Positions 7,689 through 16,186 of a stretch of DNA of 64,000 nucleotides are shown here, one piece after another. Within the stretch, counting starts at the first letter, position 1. Each line of letters begins with the position of its first letter. Under the pieces are notes generated by a model. The model had not been told where the DNA came from, made no database searches, and saw only the letters and a list, made by a program, of their open reading frames with translations. Location: the NCBI GenBank assembly GCA_028283725.1, contig JAPWKC010000001.1, forward strand, positions 248,001-312,000. Direction: 5' to 3'. Position numbers and translations under genes: made by a program. Source of the stretch: Neorhizobium sp. (GTDB lineage Bacteria; Pseudomonadota; Alphaproteobacteria; Rhizobiales; Rhizobiaceae).

Positions 7689-8633
7689 ATGAGCGGCAGT
7701 GAAACGAGCGTGCATTTCGACAGGATCACGCTGATCGGTATCGGCCTGATCGGCTCGTCGATCGCCCGCGACGTCCAGCAACTGGGTCTCGCAAACGAGG
7801 TCGTCATTTCCACGCGCAGCGAAGAGACGCTGAAGCGGGCCGAGGAACTCAGCCTCGGCACGCATTACGTTTCGTCTGCCGCGGAAGCCGTCGAAGGTGC
7901 CGATCTCGTCATCGTCTCGGTGCCGGTCGGCGCGTCGGAGGCGGTGGCCCAGCAGATCGCAACGCATCTGAAGCCCGGCGCCATCGTCACCGATGTCGGT
8001 TCCACCAAGGCGTCGGTCATCGCGCAGATGGCGCCTTATATGCCCGACAATGTCCACTTCATCCCCGGCCATCCGCTGGCGGGTACGGAGAAGTCGGGTC
8101 CTGATGCCGGCTTTGCCGGGCTCTTTCGCGATCGCTGGTGCATCTTCACGCCGCTGCCGGATACGGATGCGGACGCCCTCGACAGGCTGAAGTCGTTCTG
8201 GATGGCGCTCGGTTCGCGTGTCGACGACATGGACCCGCAGCATCATGACAAGGTGCTGGCCATCGTTTCGCACCTGCCGCATATCATCGCCTACAATATC
8301 GTCGGCACGGCCGACGATCTCGGCACGGTGACGGAATCGGAAGTCATCAAATACTCGGCGTCCGGTTTCCGCGATTTTACGCGTCTGGCCGCCTCCGATC
8401 CCACCATGTGGCGGGATATCTGCCTGCACAACAAGGATGCGATCCTTGAAATGCTGGCGCGGTTTTCGGAGGATCTCGCCTATCTGCAGCGGGCGATCCG
8501 TTGGGGCGAGGGCGACAAGCTGTTCGATCTCTTCACCCGCACCCGCGCCATCCGCCGCTCGATCGTGCAGGCGGGACAGGATGTCGATGCGCCGGATTTC
8601 GGCCGGCACGCGCTGGATACCAACAAGAAGTAA
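7689..8633 (+). CDS. tyrC: Prephenate/arogenate dehydrogenase
   Basis: A 314-residue NAD(P)-dependent dehydrogenase that oxidatively decarboxylates prephenate or arogenate on the way to tyrosine. The Rossmann loop GIGLIG is at residues 17-22. Substrate-site motifs include TDVGSTKASV, HFIPGHPLAGTEKSGP and MDPQHHDKVLAIVSHLPHI. No chorismate mutase or ACT domain is attached, which matches the TyrC-like subgroup. It follows hisC by 11 bases in what looks like a two-gene operon. Cofactor and substrate preference cannot be settled from sequence. Confidence 0.9.
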   Translation: MSGSETSVHFDRITLIGIGLIGSSIARDVQQLGLANEVVISTRSEETLKRAEELSLGTHYVSSAAEAVEGADLVIVSVPVGASEAVAQQIATHLKPGAIVTDVGSTKASVIAQMAPYMPDNVHFIPGHPLAGTEKSGPDAGFAGLFRDRWCIFTPLPDTDADALDRLKSFWMALGSRVDDMDPQHHDKVLAIVSHLPHIIAYNIVGTADDLGTVTESEVIKYSASGFRDFTRLAASDPTMWRDICLHNKDAILEMLARFSEDLAYLQRAIRWGEGDKLFDLFTRTRAIRRSIVQAGQDVDAPDFGRHALDTNKK

Positions 8634-8647
8634 GCCTATCGGCCCCC

Positions 8648-9649
8648 TCAGATCGGCGGGATTTCGCCGATCTGGATGAAGCCGCCGGCAAAGACCTTGC
8701 CGCGGCGGATGACGACGTCGAGCGACGCGTTCTTGCCGCCGCCGAGTGCGGACAGCATCTTGCCGGCCGTCTTGAGCGTCGATGCCATGCCGGGGAAAGT
8801 CTGGCTCAGGCTGTCCTGCCAGGCGGAAATCTGCTCCACCCGGACCTTCAGCTTGGCCGACAGATAGCCGCGATCGTCGAATTCGAACGGCCCGGAAATG
8901 GTAAAGACCTTGCCGTCGCCGAGATCGGCCTTCAGTTCACGCATGTCGCCCTGCGTGCCGTAGAGCGCCATGCCCTTCGGGTCGCTGCCGTCGATCATGC
9001 CGGCGCGGCCGGCAAGCGAGACGTCCATGCTGGTCGTCGAGCGCGGAAACTGCGGCATGTCCTTCACCGCCGCATCGGTATCCTGCAGCGTCACGGTGGC
9101 ATCCAGATCGGCGCCATTCTGCTTCATGTGGATTTCGGTGCGGCCGACATTGACGTCCATGGCGCTGCCATCGGCCGACGAGATGATATTCGTCTTGCCG
9201 CCGTTGATGACGAGCGATGCCTGCTCGACGCCGCTAAGCTTGGTGATGACCTGCGATTTCAGGCTGTCCCAGGTGCTGGAAACCGTGAGGCCGCGGCTGG
9301 TGCGGATTTCGGAGGGTGAATCCAGTTCCCAGTTGATGGTGCCGGGGCTGACGATCAGGGCCGAAGAACGGAGCGCGCCAAAGGCGCCGGACAGGCCGTT
9401 GCGCTTGTCATCGACGCCGACCTTCGTGCAGTAGAGACCGATGGTGAGCGGGAAGCCGCGATATTCCGCATCGGCGCAATCGGCGGAAATGCCGTCCGCC
9501 TTGTGCCGGCCGAGCAGAGCAAGGGTGTTTTCCTTCAACGTGGAGGCCGCGTAGAACCAGCCCGCCGTATAGAGTGCGACCAGCACGATGACTGTGCCGA
9601 GAAAGATCCAGATGACCTTGCCGGCGCTGCTTCGGCTTGACGCTGCCAT
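8648..9649 (-). CDS. DUF2125 domain-containing exported protein
   Basis: A 333-residue protein with an N-terminal membrane anchor or uncleaved signal (VIWIFLGTVIVLVALYTAGW), followed by a long beta-rich DUF2125 region. Two cysteines (ISADCADAEY and IGLYCTKV) near residues 55-75 could form a disulfide in the periplasm. The family is widespread in Rhizobiales without known function. ATG 9649 is chosen because GGGAGAACATC precedes it and the hydrophobic anchor then starts at residue 11. It converges on tyrC with only 14 bases between the stop codons. Confidence 0.85.
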   Translation of the reverse strand: MAASSRSSAGKVIWIFLGTVIVLVALYTAGWFYAASTLKENTLALLGRHKADGISADCADAEYRGFPLTIGLYCTKVGVDDKRNGLSGAFGALRSSALIVSPGTINWELDSPSEIRTSRGLTVSSTWDSLKSQVITKLSGVEQASLVINGGKTNIISSADGSAMDVNVGRTEIHMKQNGADLDATVTLQDTDAAVKDMPQFPRSTTSMDVSLAGRAGMIDGSDPKGMALYGTQGDMRELKADLGDGKVFTISGPFEFDDRGYLSAKLKVRVEQISAWQDSLSQTFPGMASTLKTAGKMLSALGGGKNASLDVVIRRGKVFAGGFIQIGEIPPI

Positions 9650-9703
9650 GATGTTCTCCCAAAGGTGCAAATCAAATTCATGAACTACCGTTTGGCGTGG
9701 GAT

Positions 9704-10223
9704 ATGGACGAATTTTGGGTCTTTGGCTACGGGTCGCTGATGTGGAACCCGGGCTTTCCATTCGAAGAGAGGCACGCGGCCAAGGTTTTCGGGTACCGTC
9801 GGTCATTGTGTATCTGGTCCACCGTCCATCGTGGAACGCAGGAAAATCCCGGCCTCGTGCTGGGTCTCGACCGCGGCGGTTCCTGCCGCGGTACGGCCTT
9901 TCGGGTTTCGCCGGCGCACTGGCCTGAAGCGCTGGATTACCTGCGGCGGCGCGAACTCGTGACGAATGTCTACAAGGAGCGGATGCTGCCGCTTGGCGCT
10001 TGTCGATGGGCGGCGGGTTGCGGCAGTCGGCTATGTCGTGGACCGGGCGCATGAGCAATATGCAGGCGCACTTTCGGTCGAGGGGGCGGCGCGGATCGTG
10101 CGCCGTTCGACCGGCCAGTCTGGGCCGAACGATGCCTATGTGTTCAACACGCTCGGCCATCTGCAGCAGATGGGGATCCGCGATCTCTGGCTCGAGGCGG
10201 TTGCAGCTCTGGTTGGTGGATAG
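9704..10223 (+). pseudogene. chaC: Gamma-glutamylcyclotransferase (ChaC type), interrupted by a frameshift
   Basis: ChaC enzymes degrade glutathione to 5-oxoproline and Cys-Gly. The first frame encodes WVFGYGSLMWNPGF, the diagnostic ChaC N-terminus, and continues to TNVYKERMLPL. The homologous sequence then moves to the next frame: ALVDGRRVAAVGYVVDRAHEQYAG ... SGPNDAYVFNTLGHL ... GIRDLWL. The break maps to the GG at 9995-9996. Removing one G restores one continuous protein of about 172 residues; as written, the first frame ends at 10054. This may be a true inactivating mutation or an assembly error. ATG 9704 begins the conserved sequence. Neighbours are unrelated. Confidence 0.85.
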
Positions 10224-10229
10224 GCCGGA

Positions 10230-11021
10230 TCAGGCGGCCGGTTTGGCGCGCAGTTCCGCCAGCCGCTTTGCGGCGCTTTCCGGCAGCGGCAGATGCGGAT
10301 TGGCGGCGACGGTCTCGATGAGCAGGTCGTCGCTTGCCTTTTCCAGCGTGTCGACGAGGTGGGTGTAGAATTCCTCCGAACCCATTCCGGGCTGGATGGC
10401 GGGAAGGATCTTGACCTTGAAGTGGCCGGGATATTTGACCAGGCTGCGGCGTCCCCAGAACAGGCCCCAATGGGCGACGACCGGTACGACCGGCACCTTG
10501 ATTTCCTTGTAGATGCGGGCAATGCCGTGGCGGTAGACGGGCTCTGCACCGGGCGGGCGGCGGGTGCCTTCCGGGTAGATGATCAGCTGGCGGCCGTCGG
10601 CCATTTCCTGTCGGGTGCGCTTCATCACCTCGAGCATGACCTTGCCGCGGGCGCCGCGATTGACCGGGATCATCTTCTGCTTGGCAGCATACCAGCCGAA
10701 AAGCGGGATCCACATGAGTTCGCGCTTCAGAATATAGACCGGGTCCTTCTGGTAGGGCAGAAGCGCCACCGTATCCCAGGCCGACTGATGCTTGGGGGCG
10801 AAGATGCAGCCGCCTTCCGGCACGTTTTCCAGGCCCTCGATCTCGAACGTGGCGCCGACGATCTTCGCCATCAGCCAGTTGCAGGACGCCGCCCACGCTT
10901 TGGGAATACGATAGGCGGCCTTGCGCGGCATGAGGAAGTAGATCGGGCTCAAGACGATCATGCGGACGATCGTGTTGGCATAGAAGGCGATGTTGAACAG
11001 GATCGAACGCAAGAGCAGCAT
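10230..11021 (-). CDS. plsC: 1-acyl-sn-glycerol-3-phosphate acyltransferase family protein
   Basis: A 263-residue membrane-associated acyltransferase of the PlsC/LPLAT family, which acylates lysophosphatidic acid in phospholipid synthesis. The catalytic HX4D motif is HQSAWD (residues 78-83). The second signature, YPEGTRR, is at 149-155. Residues 5-30 form an N-terminal membrane segment. It is the last gene of a minus-strand series ftsE-ftsX-ydcF-plsC. Its 3' end lies seven bases from the end of the frameshifted chaC. Acyl acceptor specificity is inferred from family only; rhizobia usually carry several paralogues. Confidence 0.88.
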   Translation of the reverse strand: MLLLRSILFNIAFYANTIVRMIVLSPIYFLMPRKAAYRIPKAWAASCNWLMAKIVGATFEIEGLENVPEGGCIFAPKHQSAWDTVALLPYQKDPVYILKRELMWIPLFGWYAAKQKMIPVNRGARGKVMLEVMKRTRQEMADGRQLIIYPEGTRRPPGAEPVYRHGIARIYKEIKVPVVPVVAHWGLFWGRRSLVKYPGHFKVKILPAIQPGMGSEEFYTHLVDTLEKASDDLLIETVAANPHLPLPESAAKRLAELRAKPAA

Positions 11022-11165
11022 GGAGACTTCCTTCGGGACGCCCTTTGAGGGGACCGGCGTTGCCTACACGAGTTCAGGGCCGGAAAAAAGCACTCCAGAG
11101 CCACGCGCCGGCAATAAAGCGCAGCTGTGGCGCAGGTTCCGGCCCCGTTCAAGGCCTTCAATGTC

Positions 11166-11876
11166 TCAAGGGGTGGCGCGGGTCGACGGGGTCTGGGCGA
11201 CGTCTTCGGTTCGAAGCCCGCTGCCGCGGGTGAAGCCGACGACATCGCGCGCATAGGCGAGCACGACCTTGCCGTATTCGAAGAGCATGATGCGCAGCGT
11301 GTCCGGCTCGGCAAACCATGCGCGGCGGGTGAGATCCGCGTTGACCACCGGATAGGGGATGAACTCGGTCGTCGGATCGGCGCGGCGCAGTTCATGCAGG
11401 CTGCGGATCATGTGGTAGTTGTTGGTGACGACCAGAACCGACTTGTATTGGTGATCGTGTATCCAGCGATTGATCTCGTTGGCATTGCCGATCGTGTCGA
11501 TCGCATCATAGCCAATATCGACGCAGCATTTGAAAAGATCGGCCGAAGCGAAGGTGGTGCGGCGGATCTGGCCGGGCGTCGTCGAGGGGTGGGCGCCCGA
11601 GATCAGCAGCCGTCGGCCGGCGCCATCGCGCAGCAGGCCGAGTGCCTGTTCGATGCGCAGATAGCCGCCGGTCAGGACCACGATCGCATCCGCCTTCACG
11701 CCTTCGGGTGGCTGCATGGAGGTGACGGCATTGGCGAACCACAGAAAACCGCCGACCAGCGTTGCAAGGGCGAGAAACGCCGCCATGAAAAGCCGGCGCG
11801 CGTAGCGGCGGAGCCGGCTCTTGCGCGAGAACCAGCCCAATCCCATCGGGTTCGGCGTTTCGGTATTGTCCATCAT
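11166..11876 (-). CDS. YdcF family protein (DUF218)
   Basis: A 236-residue protein with one N-terminal transmembrane helix (residues 30-50) and a DUF218 domain. Visible motifs are ADAIVVLTGGYLRIEQAL, RRLLISGAHP, NEINRWIHDHQYKSVLVVTNNYHMIRS and YPVVNADL, the usual order in SanA/YdcF/ElyC proteins. These act in envelope biogenesis in other bacteria, but the reaction is not settled. It lies between ftsX and plsC on the same strand, consistent with an envelope role. Confidence 0.88.
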   Translation of the reverse strand: MMDNTETPNPMGLGWFSRKSRLRRYARRLFMAAFLALATLVGGFLWFANAVTSMQPPEGVKADAIVVLTGGYLRIEQALGLLRDGAGRRLLISGAHPSTTPGQIRRTTFASADLFKCCVDIGYDAIDTIGNANEINRWIHDHQYKSVLVVTNNYHMIRSLHELRRADPTTEFIPYPVVNADLTRRAWFAEPDTLRIMLFEYGKVVLAYARDVVGFTRGSGLRTEDVAQTPSTRATP

Positions 11877-11989
11877 TCAGATCGTTCGGCCCGACTCATG
11901 CCCAAATCAGGCCTCGTCCATAATCTTTGATTGCGGCAAGGAATAGTCCGACTATTCATACCGTTCCACCAGCCTCTAAAGATTGCGCG

Positions 11990-13051
11990 TCACGAATTTG
12001 GGAGGCCATCCGAGCGCGCCGGGTCGGAGCGGATGACGTCGATCTCGTCGATCGTTTTCATCACGGTGAAGCGGGCCGTCAGCGTGGTGAGAAGGGCGAT
12101 CACCAGCATGGTGGCGAAAATGCCGAGATAGCCGGTAAGCCCTATGGTGAACGAGCCGAACAGGGCGGTCGCCTGATCGCTCTGCGGCGTTGCCCGCGTG
12201 CTGGATTGCCAGAAGCCGGCGACGGCAAAGAGAATGGCCGCAAGCGCGCCACCAGTGGCAGAGCCCTTGAGGCTGATCAACAGGAAATGCTTCTGGAACT
12301 CGCGGGCGACGAAGGCGCTTTCTGCGCCGACGAAATGCAGGACCTCGACGATGTGGCGATTGCCAGACAGGGCGCCGCGGGTGGCAAAGATCACCGTCAG
12401 AACCATGGCGGTGAAGACGAGGATAAGGATGCCGGTGCCGATCAGCACCGTCGTGTGCGCCATCGAGACAAGACGATCGACCCAAGTCCGGTGGTCGTCG
12501 AGCGATGCCTGCGGCACTTCCGTCTTCAAGAGGTCGCGCATGGCGCCGAAATCGGGCGGATTGCGCTCGTCGATAGTGATGATGACGAGGCGCGGAACGG
12601 GAAGGTCCTTCAGGTCCAGGCCGGAACCGAGCCAGGGCTCGAGCAGACGGGCGGTGGCACTGTCATCCATGATCGTGCCTTCGCGGGTGCCGACGAAGGT
12701 CATGGCCACATCGCGCGCCTTCTTCAGCGCCGCATCCATGTCCAGCCCATCCTCGGGCTTGATCTGGATGGTGATCTCGCGGGAAATCTGGCTCTGCCAG
12801 CTTTCGGCCGTGGCGCGCACCATGGTGACGGCGCCGAGCGTCAGACAGGCGAGAAAGGCCATGATGGCGATGACCACCAGCAGCGCATTGCCCTGAATGT
12901 TGGAGGGCGGCAGGATCGGCGCTGTCGGGCGCACGCGCATCTCGACGCGGCGAGGCTGCTCGCGGCCGGTCTCGCGGTTCTCCCCCCGGCTCTCGGGGGG
13001 GCGGTTTGCGCCTTCGGTCTTGCTGTTCCTGATGCGGCTCATCTCATTCAT
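11990..13051 (-). CDS. ftsX: Cell division ABC transporter permease FtsX
   Basis: A 353-residue inner membrane protein. It partners with FtsE at the divisome to control septal peptidoglycan hydrolysis. The first ~48 residues are polar and Arg/Pro-rich, a cytoplasmic tail. The first helix (LLVVIAIMAFLACLTLGAV) is followed by an extracytoplasmic domain, then three helices, with the FtsX-type segment LHFVGAESAFVAREFQKHFL between helices 2 and 3. The start ATGAATGAG overlaps the ftsE stop by eight bases, a coupled arrangement. Confidence 0.93.
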   Translation of the reverse strand: MNEMSRIRNSKTEGANRPPESRGENRETGREQPRRVEMRVRPTAPILPPSNIQGNALLVVIAIMAFLACLTLGAVTMVRATAESWQSQISREITIQIKPEDGLDMDAALKKARDVAMTFVGTREGTIMDDSATARLLEPWLGSGLDLKDLPVPRLVIITIDERNPPDFGAMRDLLKTEVPQASLDDHRTWVDRLVSMAHTTVLIGTGILILVFTAMVLTVIFATRGALSGNRHIVEVLHFVGAESAFVAREFQKHFLLISLKGSATGGALAAILFAVAGFWQSSTRATPQSDQATALFGSFTIGLTGYLGIFATMLVIALLTTLTARFTVMKTIDEIDVIRSDPARSDGLPNS

Positions 13052-13703
13052 ATATATCGAGCCGCCCTTCGGTCAAAATCATCCGCCGCGCATCGACCTG
13101 ATCCATCAGCGCCAGATCGTGGGTGGCGATGACGACGGCGGTACCGAGACGGTTGAGTTCGAGAAACAGGCTGAGCAGGCGACGCGCCATCGGCGGATCG
13201 ACATTGCCGGTCGGCTCGTCGGCGAGCAGGATCTCCGGGCGGTCCATCAGGGCGCGGGCAATCGCCGCACGCTGTTTCTCACCGCCGGAGAGGACTGCCG
13301 GCAGAACATTGATGCGTTCGCCCAGGCCCACCCATTTCAAAAGCTCGATCACGTCATTGCGATAGGAGCTTTCCTCCTTGCCGCGCACGCGCAGCGGCAG
13401 GGCGACATTCTCGTAGGTCGTCAGGTGATCGAGAAGGCGAAAATCCTGGAAGACGATGCCGACGCGGCGGCGCAGCATCGGCAGTTCGCTGCGCGGGATC
13501 TGCGACAGGTCGCGGCCGAACATGTTGATGATGCCGCGCGTCGGATGCAGCGACAGGAACAGAAGGCGCAGAAGCGTCGTCTTGCCGGCACCCGAAGGGC
13601 CGGTCAGGAACTGAAAGGAGCGTTTGGGAATGTCGAAAGTCACGTCCCGGAGAATTTCCGGGCCCATGCCATAGCGCAGACCGACATTTTCGAAGTGAAT
13701 CAA
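13044..13703 (-). CDS. ftsE: Cell division ATP-binding protein FtsE
   Basis: A 219-residue ABC ATPase that pairs with FtsX. Walker A GPSGAGKT is at residues 35-42, the signature LSGGEKQ at 138-144, Walker B ILLADEP at 158-164, and the switch His in IATHDLAL. The start is TTG 13703, which begins the conserved MIHFENVGLRYG; the open frame extends further upstream without homology. No good Shine-Dalgarno precedes the TTG. A CtrA-like half-site lies in the shared upstream region (13879-13886). Confidence 0.94.
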   Translation of the reverse strand: MIHFENVGLRYGMGPEILRDVTFDIPKRSFQFLTGPSGAGKTTLLRLLFLSLHPTRGIINMFGRDLSQIPRSELPMLRRRVGIVFQDFRLLDHLTTYENVALPLRVRGKEESSYRNDVIELLKWVGLGERINVLPAVLSGGEKQRAAIARALMDRPEILLADEPTGNVDPPMARRLLSLFLELNRLGTAVVIATHDLALMDQVDARRMILTEGRLDIYE

Positions 13704-13878
13704 CGGAGGATCCAGTCCCTGTATTTCGCATGTTGAGGCTTCGCGACGGTGGCGTGCCGGCGTTCGTCCGCCAGTGCACACCATCTCCCGCCATCAGCGC
13801 TATCTCTTAACGACGGACGTAAACGAAAGGTAAAGCGCCAGCCGAAAAGGGCCACTTTCGCAAGCGATTTGCGAAGCA

Positions 13879-13886
13879 TTAACCAT
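13879..13886 (+). promoter_or_regulatory. CtrA-like half-site between ftsE and the divergent gene
   Basis: TTAACCAT is followed by TTTTAA, giving two TTAA cores five bases apart. TTAACCAT is a reported alphaproteobacterial CtrA half-site; the canonical full site is TTAA-N7-TTAA, so the spacing is not ideal. It could serve ftsE or the divergent gene at 13972. The motif is short and AT-rich, so chance occurrence is possible. Confidence 0.3.
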
Positions 13887-13971
13887 TTTAATTTACCTCT
13901 CAGCGGGATTCGTTTCAATGCCCGGCCTTTTCACGATCTGAAAGGTCGGCCCGAAAGGCCAAGAGGGTCCG

Positions 13972-14676
13972 ATGACGGGTTTTCGCAACGAGAACGGCAA
14001 GCCGTTCATGCCGATGGATATCCTGCCGCCCGAGCCGGCGGGCCGCGCGCGGCCTCGTGCTGCCGGCCGTGCCGGCGACGTCATCGATGCACAATTCGTG
14101 GCCGTCAGACATCCCTTGCGCAGTACACGCGAACCCCGTTCCCACAATGACAATCTACGGCCGGGCTTTTCGAAACACGCGCGCCAGCAGGCCAGGCATT
14201 CGGGTGCCGGCGCAGCCGTGCTTGCCCCTGCCGCCAGCCCTGTCGACATTCTGGAACGGTTTCTGCATCGCATACCGGCCGACCTTTTCTCCGCCATCGT
14301 CGCGGCGATCTTCGTGACCGTATTTGCGGCAGCGGGGGGCTTTTCCTTTCTGTTCAACGGCGGTCAACCGGCGCATGCAACCCCGAACCTCGATATCACC
14401 CATGTCAGCATGATCCCGCAGGATGCCAATGGCATGCGGGTTCTGCTGATCAACGGAATCGTCGAAAACCGCAGCGAGCAGAGCCTTGCCATGCCCTCCA
14501 TCCGTGCCGATCTGATGGACGGCGAGCGGGTCGTGGCGAGCACGCTCGTCTCGCCGCCGGCGCATGCTTTGGCTGGCGGGCGCAGCCGCGGCTTTTCCGT
14601 ACGTGTCCCGCATCCCGGTGGAAAACTGCCCGAGCTCAAGCTTTCGCTGGCCGAAAGGGCTGCCCCGACCTCCTGA
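13972..14676 (+). CDS. Single-span membrane protein with DUF3426-like C-terminal domain
   Basis: A 234-residue protein. The N-terminal ~100 residues are polar and rich in Arg, Pro and Ala, probably disordered and cytoplasmic. One helix follows (LFSAIVAAIFVTVFAAAGGFSFLF). The C-terminal ~95 residues form a periplasmic beta-sandwich resembling DUF3426: VLLINGIVENRSEQSLAMP, then IRADLMDGERVVASTLV. In related rhizobial proteins an MJ0042 zinc ribbon often precedes this domain; none is visible here. It lies 36 bases before hpt on the same strand. Confidence 0.7.
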   Translation: MTGFRNENGKPFMPMDILPPEPAGRARPRAAGRAGDVIDAQFVAVRHPLRSTREPRSHNDNLRPGFSKHARQQARHSGAGAAVLAPAASPVDILERFLHRIPADLFSAIVAAIFVTVFAAAGGFSFLFNGGQPAHATPNLDITHVSMIPQDANGMRVLLINGIVENRSEQSLAMPSIRADLMDGERVVASTLVSPPAHALAGGRSRGFSVRVPHPGGKLPELKLSLAERAAPTS

Positions 14677-14712
14677 TTGTGATAGGCGGAGTTAGCAACC
14701 AAGGAGACCTTC

Positions 14713-15255
14713 ATGCCCGTCGTGCGTGGCAAGAACATCGAGCCGCTTTTCACCGCCGAGCAGATTGCTGTGCGCAATCGCGAGATCGCAGCCAAGATCG
14801 CCACCGGCCCGACCAAGGATCTGCTGGTCATCGCCATCCTCAAAGGCTCTTTCATCTTCGCTGCCGACCTGCTGCGCGCGTTGCATGACACGGGTCTTGC
14901 GCCGGAAGTGGAGTTCGTCACGCTGTCCAGCTACGGCACGGGAACCGTGTCGCAGGGCGTGCGGATCGTCAAGGATATCGACAGCGACGTGAAGGACCGC
15001 GACGTTCTTCTGATCGACGATATCCTCGAATCCGGCCGGACGCTGAAATTCGCCAAGGAACTGCTCTATGAGCGCGGTGCCCGGCATGTGTCGCTTGCCG
15101 TCCTTCTCGACAAGAAGGTGAAGCGCAAGGAAGATCTGGAGGCCGATTTCGTCGGTTTCGAATGCCCCGATTATTTCGTCGTCGGCTATGGCATGGATGC
15201 GGCTTATGCGTTTCGCGAGTTGCCGTTTGTCGGTGTTGTCACGGGCGACGCATAA
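14713..15255 (+). CDS. hpt: Hypoxanthine phosphoribosyltransferase
   Basis: A 180-residue purine-salvage enzyme that converts hypoxanthine (and guanine) plus PRPP to IMP/GMP. The PRPP-binding motif VLLIDDILESGRT is at residues 98-110. KGSFIFAADLLR (44-55) and the flexible-loop segment VTLSSYGTGT (69-78) are also present, and EADFVGFECPDYFVVGYGMD near the C-terminus completes the base-binding site. AAGGAGACC lies just upstream of the ATG. A weak AAGGCC/GGCCTT hairpin follows the stop at 15255-15276, without a T run. Confidence 0.95.
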   Translation: MPVVRGKNIEPLFTAEQIAVRNREIAAKIATGPTKDLLVIAILKGSFIFAADLLRALHDTGLAPEVEFVTLSSYGTGTVSQGVRIVKDIDSDVKDRDVLLIDDILESGRTLKFAKELLYERGARHVSLAVLLDKKVKRKEDLEADFVGFECPDYFVVGYGMDAAYAFRELPFVGVVTGDA

Positions 15256-15315
15256 AGGCCTTGTGCGGCAGGCCTTCCGGCAAGATGCGGTGTCGGCCGA
15301 TCGCTAAAATTCGCA

Positions 15316-15342
15316 TTAACCTGGTGGCAGGGCGTTAACCAT
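15316..15342 (+). promoter_or_regulatory. CtrA-like motifs upstream of the CpdR-like gene
   Basis: Two TTAAC elements, TTAACCTG at 15316 and TTAACCAT at 15335, lie in the same orientation about 90-115 bases before the regulator start. The second matches the alphaproteobacterial CtrA half-site exactly. The cores are 15 bases apart, where the classical site has seven. Control by CtrA would suit a CpdR-like cell-cycle regulator, but this rests on motif resemblance only. Confidence 0.35.
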
Positions 15343-15432
15343 GGGAGCCTCTAGAGGCTTCCTGTTTACTCCTCGCAAAGGAAAGTCTGGTGATTTGCTC
15401 CCGTATTGAAACAAGCGGGAGCGATGATCGCT

Positions 15433-15810
15433 ATGGCCAAGATCCTGATCACCGAGGATGAAGACACGCTGCGGATGTTCGTGGCACGCGCCCTTCGGCT
15501 TGATGGCCATGAGACGCACGAGGCCGGCGATGGCGCCGAAGGTCTGGAGAAACTTGCCGAAGGCTCCTACGATCTGCTTCTGTCCGATATCCGCATGCCC
15601 GTGATGGACGGTATCGAGCTCGCGCATCAGGCTGCCAGCCAGTTTCCCGCGATGAAGATCCTGCTGATGACCGGATATGCCGAGCAGCGCGAGCGCGCCG
15701 ACGACCTGTCGAGCAAGATCGTCGATGTGGTGCAGAAGCCTTTTGCCCTGCCGGATATCCGCAAGGCCGTGGCGCTGGCGCTCGCTACCGACACCGCCCG
15801 CGCCGCCTGA
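15433..15810 (+). CDS. Single-domain response regulator, CpdR-like
   Basis: A 125-residue stand-alone receiver domain with no output domain. The phosphoacceptor is D52 in LLLSDIRMPVMDG, the acidic pair is E9/D10-type (ITEDED), the switch Thr is T80 and the conserved Lys is K102 in QKPFALPDI. Proteins of this form in Rhizobiales are called CpdR and control ClpXP-dependent proteolysis in the cell cycle. ATG 15433 is preferred over 15424 or TTG 15406, since GGAG at 15418-15421 is 11 bases away. CtrA-like motifs lie upstream and a terminator downstream. The CpdR label is from resemblance and size. Confidence 0.8.
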   Translation: MAKILITEDEDTLRMFVARALRLDGHETHEAGDGAEGLEKLAEGSYDLLLSDIRMPVMDGIELAHQAASQFPAMKILLMTGYAEQRERADDLSSKIVDVVQKPFALPDIRKAVALALATDTARAA

Positions 15811-15852
15811 TCGGTCCGCGCCGAAGGCTCTCCAGTCGTGACGATGACGATG

Positions 15853-15884
15853 ACGCCGGTATGTTTTGCCGGCGTTTGTTTTTT
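15853..15884 (+). terminator. Rho-independent terminator after the CpdR-like gene
   Basis: ACGCCGG (15853-15859) pairs with CCGGCGT (15869-15875) around a nine-base loop. TTGTTTTTT follows. It lies 43 bases after the stop codon. Confidence 0.85.
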
Positions 15885-15909
15885 GCCGGGTTGCGCAGCT
15901 TGATGCGCT

Positions 15910-15988
15910 ATCCTCGGGCTCGTCCCGAGGATCTGTCCACGCCCTCATTGATCGCGGTCGGATCCTCACCGCAAGGGCGAGGATGACG
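15910..15988 (-). repeat. Dispersed intergenic palindromic repeat, copy 1
   Basis: About 80 bases made of two inverted repeats: one built on TCCTCGGGCTCGTCCCGAGGA and one on GATCCTCACCGC...GGCGAGGATGACG. Its reverse complement matches 24880-24962 in order and spacing (GTCATCCTCGCC ... GTGGACAGATCCTCGGGA ... CCCGAGGAT). Such elements (RIME-like) are scattered in rhizobial intergenic DNA. It lies between the terminator at 15853 and the end of the TIGR02302 gene; nothing else is seen in 15989-16186. Confidence 0.75.
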
Positions 15989-16186
15989 ATGGTGGGCGTT
16001 TGTGGATTGTCTCGACCGCAGAGCTGGCCCCTTGGAGTGCTCAGCCTTCAGGTCATCAGCCCCAAATCTTGAGCCCCAAGCCTTCAGCCGCAAGTCTTGA
16101 GCCCCAAATCCCGGCCGCGTTTGGGATGCGTGCGGCCGGCGTTGACCGAGCGAAACGACGTCGGTGCTCTGAGCCAGGCAGCGCCA

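Noticed and set aside
15255-15276. AAGGCC/GGCCTT hairpin after hpt as a terminator
   Set aside because: Only six pairs and no T run; too weak to list as a terminator.
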